This document shows, one piece after another, positions 11,150 through 21,961 of a stretch of 64,000 nucleotides of DNA. The DNA comes from Globodera rostochiensis (Eukaryota > Nematoda > Chromadorea > Rhabditida > Heteroderidae): assembly GCA_018350325.1 (NCBI GenBank), contig JAEVLN010000007.1:959109-1023108 (forward strand), in the 5' to 3' direction. Below the pieces are notes generated by a model that ran no database searches, was not told where the DNA came from, and saw nothing but the letters and a program-made list of their open reading frames with translations. The translations under genes were made by a program, and so were the position numbers. Every line of letters begins with the position of its first letter. Within the stretch, counting starts at the first letter, position 1.

Positions 11150-11240
11150 CTAAAATAGAGCCCCCCCCCCTTAAAATAGACCCCCCCCCCCGCTTAAAAT
11201 AGACCCCCCCCCCCTTAAAATAGACCCCCCCCCCCCAATT
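11150..11240. repeat. Tandem TTAAAATAGA + poly-C repeat
   Basis: Three to four copies of TTAAAATAGA followed by 10-14 C's. The counterpart is at 27955-28013 with shorter C-runs. The homopolymers make the exact length unreliable. Confidence 0.8.
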
Positions 11241-12280
11241 TTTGAATTTTTTTTTTGCCAAATTAGCCATAATTTTGGATTTTTCAAATTTATGAAAATA
11301 ACTCTAGCGCAGAATGTTTCTTTATTTTTCCTCCATTTCTATCTCCAAGTTTATAAGTACATTGGCCAACTTTAAGCAAAGATATGAATTTTAAAAAATT
11401 TAGTGAATTCCTCTAAAGAAAAAATGAAAATTCGAAAAAGTTCTAAATTGTAATTCCGGTGAGCCTCCCTCTACATTCGGCCTTCATTGAAAATGCATGA
11501 ATTCAAGCATGCATTGTAATTTTTTGTTTTTTAAATGATTTTGAGGCCGAAATTGATTTTTGGAAAAATTTGAATTTTAGAAAAATGGTTTGTATTCCGG
11601 TCTGGAGATCGAAATCGGGTAAATAGAGATCAAATGCAAATTTATTTTTGGAAACAAAATAAATTTCTCTAATAATAAAAGCGCCATAACTTTTAAACTT
11701 TTGAAAACTGTTTATTTAAAATAGATATGAATTTTTTTGTGTAAATTAATTTCACAAAAAATTGATATTAACTTTTAAATTTTTTTAAATGGAGAAAACA
11801 TCTCAATAAGTAAAAAATGTTCAAATTTTCTGCATTTTTTAAACTTTATTTCTAGGTCTAATACTTTAAGGCTCGAAGAATCCCCAAAATAAATGCCTGG
11901 TTCATAAGAATAGGTGCAAAAAAATGCAGAAATGTCGAATGTACGGATTTTAGGTAGCAAATGAGGAGGATTTTTAATGCTCCGATGCAGATTTTAAATA
12001 TTATGAGATCGGAGATATGCTTTATGAAAAACAGCCACCAAATTTCTGTAACAAATAATTCGTGTGCAAAAGAACAGACAAAAACTTTTAAAAAAATATA
12101 AAAATAAATTAAAAATTCGAACAAAATGCCTTCAGCAAAATGACGTCATCTTTAGCCTCCACGGTTCTTTTTCAGTGACCCCTCTATTCTTTAATTACAA
12201 TTGCATCAATTATTTAAATTGTTAATGTATAAAAAAAAATTAAGTAAATCTATGCTTATTTTTCATTATTTAAAAATTGT
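11240..12280. repeat. Intergenic segment of the large duplication (11.2-12.3 kb)
   Basis: No gene is visible. The segment recurs at about 28010-28960, lacking about 90 bp around the equivalent of 12040-12125. Its distal third recurs at about 19330-19710. ORFs here are short, A+T-driven and not conserved as protein. Confidence 0.6.
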
Positions 12281-12720
12281 TATTATATTTAAATTTAAAC
12301 AAAACAAACTTTTTGGCTGACTTTTAGTGGAAAGCGGGTTTTTTATTCAGTCGGTCGCACCTTCCTTCCATCACCGCAGCCGGAGCACAAAGCCACCTCC
12401 AAAATGAGAAGAACAAAAAATTGGATAAAAAATTACATTTTTCTTAAAATGGTTGTCAATTTTTGGGGGTTTTTACTTTTTCGAATTAATTTCATGAATT
12501 ATTTAAATGGCAAAAAATGAATGAATATATTCAGAAAAATGATTTATTTAATGGAGGAATTTGAATTTTTTTAATGTGAAAATATTTGCCCATTTCAGCC
12601 CTTAATGGGAATATTTCTGTTTCCACTCATATGGCAAAAGTAAAAATGTAAACAAAGAAATGTGCAAATATTCAAGCTACAAAAATGTATTCATTTTATC
12701 TGGCAAGCCAAAATGTATTA

Positions 12721-12723
<3 letters not shown>

Positions 12724-12760
<37 letters not shown>
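12724..12760. repeat. (TA)n microsatellite, unit 3
   Basis: About 18 TA dinucleotides at the locus that carries about 48 in unit 1. The flanks are the same. Confidence 0.95.
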
Positions 12761-13067
12761 TTTGTGGTTTAAATAAAAATGTAGTCAGAAAAAATATTTT
12801 TTTCAAATGTACAAATAAACAAAAGCATCTGTCAATCAATAAAAGTAAAATGAAAAATATTTCCATAGCTAAAATGTTTTCTAAATTGAACTGAATCGAT
12901 TGAATGGTGGGGAATGCCACATTTAAAATATTCCTAGTCTTTCTAAATTGAACCGAATGATCTTTTTAGTAAAAAAATATTCGAATTTAAGGGCTGAAAT
13001 TGTTTTTTCATCATATTATATTTGACCAAATCTTTAAGGTAAAATCATTTAGTAAAAATAGAGGTTG

Positions 13068-13345
13068 TTAGGCTTAGCCTAAGCCATCCTGAGCTTAGGG
13101 GTTCGTTAGGCTTAGACTTAGGCCTAAGCCTAAGCTTAGGGGTTCATTAGGCTTAGCCTAAGCCATTCTGAGCTTAGGCTTAGGCTTAGGCCTAAGCCTA
13201 AGCTTAGGGGTTCATTAGCTTAGCCTAAGCCATTCTAAGCTTAGGGGTTCATTAGGCTTAGCCTAAGCCATTCTGAGCTTAGGCTTAGGCCTAAGCCTAA
13301 GCTTGGGGGTTCATTAGCTTAGCCTAAGCCATTCTGAGCTTAGTC
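13068..13345. repeat. Palindromic TTAGGC-type block, unit 3
   Basis: Nearly the same as the unit 2 block and at the same short distance (about 212 bp) from the gene start. It ends at the same TCTAAATATTATC junction, so units 2, 3 and 5 share a deletion relative to units 1 and 4. Confidence 0.85.
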
Positions 13346-13556
13346 TAAATATTATCAAAATGTTATTAATGCATTTGATTACGAATTCGTCAATAGAAAA
13401 TAAAAATTGAGAGTTTAAACTGTTTTTGAATCGGTTGAATTTTTGAAAATTAAGGAACAGCGACTTTTTTTAGGTAACTCAAAAGACACCATTAAAATCT
13501 TAATATTTTGCCTTACAAATTAGATGATTGACCAATATTTTTTTTATTCGGCCAAA

Positions 13557-16500
13557 ATGGCCGTTGTCTTCTTCATTCTGGTGATTTCATCAGCCACGTT
13601 GGAAGCTTACCAGGTAATTATGAAAACCATTAAATTAATTTTTATTTCAATTAAGCGGAATGAAAAGGACAAATTCTTCGATTTGATGACAGCGATTGGT
13701 GAAGATTTTGGCGGAGAATTCCATGAAGCTGAGAAAGCGCTGGAACTCGACTTGAATGCCACCAACTCATTTTTGGAAAGATTGCACAAATTTGCAACTC
13801 GTGAATTAGTTACAAAAGTTAAAAATGGCGAATTTGCGTGTAAAGAGGCCACCGAAAACTCTGCTTTTAAAGAGGCGATCAAAACAATTTTGGGCCAAAA
13901 TATGCGAAATTTGCTAAAGGCAATTATTGTGCCAAAACAATCCAAAACTATGATAGACAAAGTACGCATTACCAAATCGATTTTTGACGATAAATCGTTT
14001 AAAAAGGTGGAAGATTTTCTAAATGCACTTATTGTACCAAAAAAATCTGATCAAATACCATCGGGAAGTGTCGATTCTGTGAAATTTTATTCGGAGGAAA
14101 AATTATTCAATTTATTATTTTCTCTTGCGGCAAGACTGGAGGCGCTCGTCCACGGAAAAAATATTGATGGAACGCTTAAAGAAAAACAAGAAAATCCAAA
14201 GGACAAAATTCAAACATTTCTTGCCGTGTCGAAATGCTTAATTCTTACAGAATTGGAGGAATTGAGGTAATTTAAGAATTTTAATAAAGAAAACATTTAA
14301 TATTTTTTAGCATTTTAATTAATTTCCTTTTTAGCATTTTTGATTATTGGATTGAAATAATTAAAATGAAAACAAAAAATAGTCAAAAACCAATTTATGG
14401 AGTTGCAATTTACAAAGAAAAATACGGTAAAAAAAAAAGTGAAAACAGCAAAGAAGAAGCTTTTAAACTCTCTAGAGGTAAAAATACTTTGATTTGTTGT
14501 TAAATAAAAAATAAAATTGTTTCAACAAAAAAATAAAAATAAATTTTTCAAAATTAAATGTTTAGAAAATTACAAAATTCTGAAGCAATTAAATGATCAG
14601 AAATTATCAATTTACAAGTCAGCAAATCTTCTAAGAAGAGCATTTAATTATGCATATACAGGCAAACAAAAGCATATTTTGAGAGGGAAAATACCGAAAA
14701 TTTTCCAGAATATGTTATTTCAAATACATTGGGTATTTTACTTTAATTGGGCAATATTTTACAATAATGAGAAAAACAGCAAATGTAAAGATGCAATAAT
14801 TTTCCAAAATATTTCTGAAAATCTCATGAAAATGATTAGTGATAAAGGAATTGACCCGAAATTGCACTTCGATTCGCAAGACAAAGAAATTCGAGAATAT
14901 GTCCAAAAGGATGTTGAGGAAAGCTGCAAAAAATTGCAAGTTTTCTTTTTATTTAATAATTTATTTGACTAATTTAAGCAATAATTGTTTATATTTTTAG
15001 TGAAAATGAAGAGGCAAAAATTATATTTTTGAATAATGTGCACTATGAACTTGCAATGAATTTCGAGTTCAACCAACGGAAGGGTAAGTGTGAAAACAAT
15101 GCCGAAACATAAAATTAAAACAATTTTAAGAAGTTTATGACAGAGTTGAAGATTTGTTGTCCGATTGGGTCGGCAATGATTTGCCTTATCTTTACTCTGG
15201 GCTTTGGCAGCTTTCGGATGAGTTATATTTGAAAAAGAATGCATTTCAAATGAAGTTTAAAATTAATTATTTTATAAAAAACACAAATCGAGAGACAATA
15301 AGCATAATTGATGCATTGATAGGGAAAGAGCACATCGATCAGTTTAATTTGGGTACATTATTTGATCAAATGAAAACACTGATGGAAGTGACAATTCCGG
15401 AAGAAGAGGCCAAGTTATGGGAAGCAAAAAAAGAGATAAATAAAAAACAATTGGAAAATGATATTAAATTTTTGAAAAATAATCCCAAAAGCATTGCTGA
15501 AGATAAGTACCAGAAAGCCGTTGCAATAATTTGCACAACTAAGCAATTTGGCGAAAAAGTTAAAAGGCTGGTACGCAAAATCAAAAATATCGAAATTCAA
15601 ACAAAACTAATTGAATTATCGTCAGCAATTCAGAAAAATGAAATGGAATATTTTGGGCAAGAATTGTGTGAACAAATGGAGGAATCTTTCAACCAGTTAA
15701 AGCATAAACAAATTGAAATGGAAGAAACCGTTTCGGAAGAAACATTATTAAAAAATCTTCAATTTGAATTTAACAAAATATGGAATAGCTTCAGGGCAGG
15801 GTTCGTAACTGTCCTTTTTTTAAAGATTTGTCCTTTTTTGGGGTACCCCAATCTTTAAAATTTGAAATGTCCTTTTTTTAAAGATTTGTCCTTTATTTGG
15901 GGTACACGTCCTTTTTTGTCCTTTATTTGAGATTTCTGGAGCTTTTTGGAGAATTTTTGTTTAAACTTTGAATAATCTTTAGACAGAATTTTCGCTTAAA
16001 AAATGTCCAAAACTTTCCTGCGGCGCCTATCGGCACCGCCGGCCCTTCCCATTCCTAAAAAACTTTTAAAAAACGTACCGGATTTTTTAAATGTTGGTTT
16101 CAAATTCCTTACCAAATTGAGTCAATGATTCAAAAATTTTCACGGCGCCGACCTCCCACCCCTATTAAAGCAGAATTCGCAAAAAAAAAATTGCATTTTT
16201 AAAATCGAAAATCGGAAAATTTTCGAAAATCCATGGGAGCAATTTCCAACCCCCAATGTTGAAAGAAATTGTTGTGGTTAAAAACCTCGCATTTCATGGA
16301 AAAAATAAAAATTTACTGCATTTTTGAACATTTTGTAAAGTGTCCTTTTTTGCCAGCAAAATGCCAGCAAAAACTTTTTTTTTGACCTTCACTGTCCTTA
16401 TTTTGAAAAATTTTAGTTACGAAACCCGCTCTGAGGGGTTTTGGAGAGGAATGGAAGAATATTATTTGAGCATCCAGCTTATGCAGCTCACGGAACAGGC

Positions 16501-16561
16501 ACGAACTTTGGCAAAAACTTTTGAAAAGAGGCTTATAAATGTGATGGAACATCATGCCTAA
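13557..16561 (+). CDS. Array gene copy 3: secreted protein with 15-residue insertion
   Basis: Exons: 13557-13613, 13656-14266, 14335-14477, 14566-14935, 15001-15083, 15131-15800, 16417-16561. The sum is 2079 nt, an open frame of 692 aa. Exon 2 carries an extra 45 nt (about 14029-14073), encoding a segment that starts IVPKKSDQIPSG. This resembles the IIVPKQS sequence about 40 residues upstream, so it may be a partial internal duplication. The signal peptide has the LEAYQ form. The IFYNNEKNSKC block in exon 4 and the INKKQLEND block in exon 6 group it with copy 5. Intron 4 is GC-AG. It is the longest array copy and I see no defect. Function is unknown. Confidence 0.8.
15801..16416 (+). mobile_element. 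Insertion-like last intron, copy 3 (long form)
   Basis: 616 bp with the same GTTCGTAAC...GTTACGAA inverted ends. The long form has an extra TTTGGGGTACACGTCC segment near the left end. The start contains the palindrome TTGGGGTACCCCAA. Confidence 0.6.
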
Positions 16562-17084
16562 AAAAGGAAGCATCGAATGATGGCGGAAATATGATTATAT
16601 CCGAATGAATTGTTTTATTTTGGGGATTTTTATTTACCAATCTTCTAAAGTCCAGGATTTTGCGCTGTTTTTATTTTTCGGGATTTCTATTGAAATTTTT
16701 AATTTGGTTTTATTGCTTTTATTATAGTTTTGCATAAACATTATTTAATGTGTATCAGTGTGAGTGATGTTTCTGAACAACGGTCCTCAATCACCTATCT
16801 AATTTTCAATGGAGGGGGGGCTATTTTGAGTAGTGATCGGCCAGAAGGTTCGTTAGGTACTATTCGGTAAAGTACCGAAAAAAAATTGTCTTTTCGGTAC
16901 CAAAATATTTTTAGAGTAATTTTTTAACAAAACTTGTTTATTTTTGGAAATTTTGGGCTTTATTCTTTTGAGTAAAATTTTTATGAAAAAAAGTAATTGT
17001 CCGGCGCTGCCGAGAAAAATTTTTAATTTGTGATAAAATTTATTAAGAAAATAGGTCCAAACCCTGCAGATTTTGCCCAATTTC

Positions 17085-17280
17085 GTTGGAGGGGGGGGGG
17101 GGCTATTCTGAGCCTCTCCCTTTCAGGGAGCTCAAAATGCCCTATTTTTATGGCAAATGCCATAATTTTGGAAATTTGCCATATTTCCACACTTGTCATA
17201 ATTTTGCCATATTTTTGAACTTTGTGAAAATTCATATTTTTAAGGAAAAATGAGAATTCCCAAAAAAGTGTCTTTGATTA
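17085..17280. repeat. TGCCA-rich dispersed repeat
   Basis: Iterations of TTTTGCCATA and TTTCCACACTTG with a trailing AAGGAAAAATGAGAATTCCC. The same family lies at 25410-25600, 33840-34020, 45375-45515 and 51950-52095. The last two are diverged and lie outside the array. Confidence 0.75.
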
Positions 17281-17477
17281 GTACAATTTGATGTTTTTGG
17301 TTGCAAATCTCTTAAAAATTGAGTCAAAAATCACTCGGCGGCGCCTATCGGCACCGCCGACCCCCTCCCCCCTCCATAAGTGAAGCAGAATTCTCAAAAA
17401 AAAATTGCATTTTAAAATTCCTTAAGAAAGCATGCCATAAAAACTCAATATTTTTGACCCCTTAATGCCATAAAGGC

Positions 17478-18250
17478 TAGCCGAAGCTTGCGGCCCGAAT
17501 TTTGCGGCCCCGAAACTTGCGGCCCGAAACTTGCGGTCCGAAACTTCCGGCCCGAATTTTGCGGCCCTAATTAAAGCAAAAAAAACAATCAATGAAAAAA
17601 TCAACTTTTAACACAATTTTCCATTTAACAATTTCATTTATGCAAGTGAAAGTTAATAGCTCATATTGTCTGAACTAGTCGTCCCACTGATAAAATTGTT
17701 TCCAGCGAGTCGGTATTGTACCGCCCGCAAATGCGTTATTAGCTGATCGTCGTTCGGATTTACATTTTGATCAAAAGTCTCGACCAGGTTTTTCAATGCT
17801 AAATCATTGTTTATGTTTTTTTTTGACCCGTGGCCTGGTCGAAACAGTCCGTGTCGAGTCCAATTCGTAAACACAAATTGTTTGTCCTTGCATGATCAGA
17901 AAGGACAGAGTCATGCTGGTTCCAGTTAAAAAATAAATTTTATCAAGCTAGTCCAGACAATATGAGCTATTAACTTTTACTTGTATTTTTAAGACAAAAT
18001 GGTGTAACAAATTACCAAGATTAAAGTTATTTTTGTCATTTTTTTTGTTTTGTTTTTTTGCTTTAATTAGGGCCGCAAGTTTCGGGCCGCAAGTTTCGGG
18101 CCGCAAAATTCGGGCAGCTTTGCACCACCGCTTACCAAGATTAAAGTTATTTTTGTCATTTTTTTTGTTTTGTTTTTTGCTTTAATTAGGGCCGCAAGTT
18201 TCGGGCCGCAAGTTTCGGGCCGCAAAATTCGGGCAGCTTCGCACCACCAA
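17478..18250. mobile_element. Foldback element A1 with GCGGCCCGAAACTT iterations
   Basis: The left arm has iterated TTGCGGCCCGAA motifs ending CGGCCCTAATTAAAGCAAAA. The right arm is its reverse complement, TTTTGCTTTAATTAGGGCC followed by GCAAGTTTCGGGCC iterations. A second inner inverted pair (AGTTAATAGCTCATATTGTC near 17650 and its complement near 17960) deepens the foldback. The right end is tandemly duplicated (about 18021-18132 repeated at 18133-18240). No transposase ORF is visible. Confidence 0.75.
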
Positions 18251-18259
18251 CATAAAAAC

Positions 18260-19715
18260 GCCATATTTTTGACCCCTTAATGCCATAAAAAATGCCATAT
18301 TTTCTCGCAGATGAATTGCTGCTCCCTGCTCCCATTCCTAAAAAGTTTACAAAAAATTGTCATATTCTTAAACGGAGGTCGATTCGGACTATACGCCACC
18401 GAATAACCCTAGAAACGCCTTTCTCTCAAATTTTGATGGTTAAATAATTCGGACTATTTTTGTTTAAGGGTGTAGGGATTTGGCCAGGTTGGCTTTGGAC
18501 CGATAACCCAAAATTCCGAAATTTTTTTTTGTTGTTGAATTTTCGTGCCCGAACCCCAAAGATCTCAACCCCAACCCCGGGGTTGCCACCCCTAATTAAT
18601 GTACAAAATATTAATAAATAAAAAGAGTAATAATGCTGAACCCCAAAGATCTCAACCCCAACCCCGGGGTTGCCAACCCTAATTAATGTACAAAATATTA
18701 ATAAATAAAAAGAGGAATAATGGAGCTGTTTGTTCTTTTTCCGCCATTCCCCAAGTATAAAACGCCACTTTAAGTTTAATTGCGCTGGGGTTGGACATTG
18801 ACGTCGGTGTCCGGCTTGAATGGAAGTAATTTGTGCGCGTACTCTTCACAAACAAATTAATGTTTTTTTTTCTTTATGTTTTTATTTATTATTATTTTTT
18901 TGGCAAAATTTAATCGCTTCTCATTTTCAGTCGGTAATTGTTCTTCTCACGCATTTGTCTTTTAATTGGTGTGATGGCATTTACAAACGGTGATGCTCCT
19001 CAAATTTCAAAAGCTTGACGGTTCCAAATTTCGAATATAAATATGACTTGCACCAATTGGCATGCGAACTGAAACGGTTGTCAAAAGATCAAATGGACAT
19101 TTGAGTACGTATCGCAGCTAGCCGGCCAAACCCAGTAAATATTTATTTAATATTTATTTTATCTTTCAAATAATTATTAAAAATAATTTCTTCTTTATAA
19201 TTAGTCGCCGATTTGTGTTTAATTTGTATTTAAAAGATAAATTGAAAAATCTTCTTTCTTAAATAAATCTACATAGGTATTTAAAATTAGGGTTGCTCCC
19301 CGACCCCTCGGGGGCTGGAAAGTCGGGGTAGGTGTAAAAAAATGCAGAAATGTCGAATGTGCAGATTTTAGGTAGCAAATGAGGATTTTTTTTAATGCTC
19401 CGATGCAGATTTTAAATATTATGAGATCGGAGCCCTGAAATATATGCTTTATGAAAAACAGCCACTAAATTTATGTAACAAATAATTCGCGTGCAAAAGA
19501 ACAGACAAAAACTTTTAAAAAAATATAAAAATAAATTAAAAATTCGAACAAAATGCCTTCAACAAAATGACGTCATCTTTAGCCTCCACGGTTCTTTTTC
19601 AGTGACCCCTCTATTCCTTAATTACTTAATACAATTGCATCAATTATTTAAATGTTAATGTATAAAATTAGCAACAAAAAAAAGTAAATCTATGCTTATT
19701 TTTCATTATTTAAAA
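18260..19715. repeat. Repeat-filled intergenic stretch between units 3 and 4
   Basis: Contains an 84-bp tandem duplication (18550-18712, each with CAACCCCAACCCCGGGGTTG). The segment up to about 19010 is shared with 34930-35785, and 19330-19710 repeats part of 11880-12280. Between 19010 and 19330 is unique A+T-rich sequence. No coding exon is supported. Confidence 0.6.
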
Positions 19716-20171
19716 ATTGTTATTATATTTAAATTTAAACAAAACAAACTTTTTGGCTGACTTTTAGTGGAAAGCGGGTTTTTTATTCAGTCGGTCGCGT
19801 CTTCCTTCCATCACCGCCACCGCAGCCGGAGCACAAAGCCACCGCCAAAATGAGAAGAACAAAGAATTGGATAAAAAATTACATTTTTCTTAAAATGGTT
19901 GTCAATTTTTGGGGGTTTTTACTTTTTCGAATTAATTTCATGAATTATTTAAATGGCAAAAAATGAATGAATATATTCAGAAAAATGATTTAATTAATGG
20001 AGGAATTTGAATTTTTTTAATGTGAAAATATTTGCCAATTTCAGCCCTTAATGGGAATATTTCTGTTTCCACTCATATGGCAAAAGTAAAAATGTAAACA
20101 AAGAAATGTGCAAATATTCAAGCTACAAAAATGTATTCATTTTATCTGGCAAGCCAAAATGTACATTAATT

Positions 20172-20189
20172 TATATATATATATATACT
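20172..20189. repeat. (TA)n microsatellite, unit 4
   Basis: Only about eight dinucleotides remain at this copy of the TA locus. Confidence 0.9.
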
Positions 20190-20841
20190 TTGTGGTTTAA
20201 ATAAAAATGTAGTCAGAAAAAATATTTTTTTCAAATGTACAAATAAACAAAAGCATCTGTCTGGCATAAATGAAAACTTTGGAATTGATCCAAACTACAA
20301 TAAGAAAGCACAGAAAAATCATTGTAGTAAAATTATTTTTCAATTAGTTCAAATTAACGGTTCATTAGGCTTGCCTAAACCATCCTGAGCTTAGGGGTTC
20401 GTTAGGCTTAGACTTAGGCCTAAGCCTAAGCTTAGGGGTTCATAGTTCAAATTAGGGGTTCATTAGGCTTACCGGCTTTTGTTAGTCAAAAGTCGTTTTT
20501 TCCTTAATTTTCAAAAATTATCCCATTCAAAACCGTTTCAAATTCTAAATTTTTTTTATTCACTTTTTCCGGATTTAAAAGAAATAGCTTAATTGCCTCG
20601 AGAATCAATCAATTAAAGTAAAAAAAATATTTCCATAGCTAAAATGTTTTCTAAATTGAACTGAATCGATTGAATGGTGGGGAATGCCACATTTAAAATA
20701 TTCCTAGTCTTTCTAAATTGAACCGAATGATCTTTTTAGTAAAAAAATATTCCAATTTAAGGGCTGAAATTGAAGGTTTTTTCATCATATTATATTTGAC
20801 CAAATCTTTAAGGTAAAATCATTTAGTAAAAATAGGGGTTG

Positions 20842-21295
20842 TTAGGCTTAGCCTAAGCCATCCTGAGCTTAGGGGTTCGTTAGGCTTAGACTTAGGCCTA
20901 AGCCTAAGCTTAGGGGTTCATTAGGCTTAGCCTAAGCCATTCTGAGCTTAGGCTTAGGCTTAGGCCTAAGCCTAAGCTTGAGAGTTCATTAGCTTAGCCT
21001 AAGCCATTCTGAGCTTAGGGGTTCATTAGGCTTAGCCTAAGCCATTCTGAGCTTAGACTTAGGCCTAAGCCTAAGCTTAGGGGTTCATTAGGCTTAGCCT
21101 AAGCCATTCTGAGCAAGCCATTCTGAGCTTAGGGGTTCATTAGGCTTAGCCTAAGCCATTCTGAGCTTGGGGGTTCATTAGGCTTAGCCTAAGCCATTCT
21201 GAGCTTAGGCTTAGGCCTAAGCCTAAGCTTGGGGGTTCATTAGCTTAGCCTAAGCCATTCTGAGCTTAGGGGTTCGTTAGGCTTACCGGCTTTGT
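20842..21295. repeat. Palindromic TTAGGC-type block, unit 4
   Basis: The longest block. It has the unit 1 layout plus an internal duplication (GAGCAAGCCATTCTGAGC near 21110) and lies about 670 bp upstream of the copy 4 ATG. A minor block precedes it at 20362-20475. Confidence 0.85.
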
Positions 21296-21961
21296 TAGCC
21301 AAAAGTCGTTTTTTCCTTAATTTTTAAAATATCCCATTCAAAAACCGTTTCAAACTCTCAATTTTTATTCCCTTTTTCCGGATTTAAAAAAAATAGCTCA
21401 ATTGCCTCGAGAATCAATCAATAAAAGTAAAATGATAATTTCCACAGCTAAAATGTTTCTAAAATTATTTTTCAATTTTTTTTTCTTTTTTATATCACAA
21501 ATTTAGAATTCCTAAATTATACTAAGAATTAAAAAAATGTGCAAAATATATCTTATAAATCCCTTTATCAGTGAATCAGTGCATTCCATGCTTAATACAA
21601 AAAAAATGTTATCATTGTTTAGTGATTTATTTTTTCAACAAATTACTAAATTTTTTGTCGGAAAGCTCTATGAAAAAAGTTATGGCTCTTCAACGTTTGC
21701 AAAACCATAGGGGCACCCTAAAGTCAACATTTGTAGATTTTATTTTAAAAATTATCTCAAAAAAAATGTTATTGATGCACTTGATTACGAATTCGTCAAT
21801 AGAAAATAAAAATTGAGAGTTTAAACTGTTTTTGAATCGGTTGAATTTTTGAAAATTAAGGAACAACGACTTTTTTTAGGTAACTCAAAAGACACCATTA
21901 TAATCTTAATATTTGCCTTACAAATTAGATGATTGACCAATATTTTTTTTATTCGGCCAAA

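Noticed and set aside
17653..17874. Minus-strand ORF inside foldback element A as a transposase
   Set aside because: It is only 73 codons, with no DDE, tyrosine recombinase or zinc-finger motifs. It is conserved in the 34.4 kb copy only through the recent duplication.
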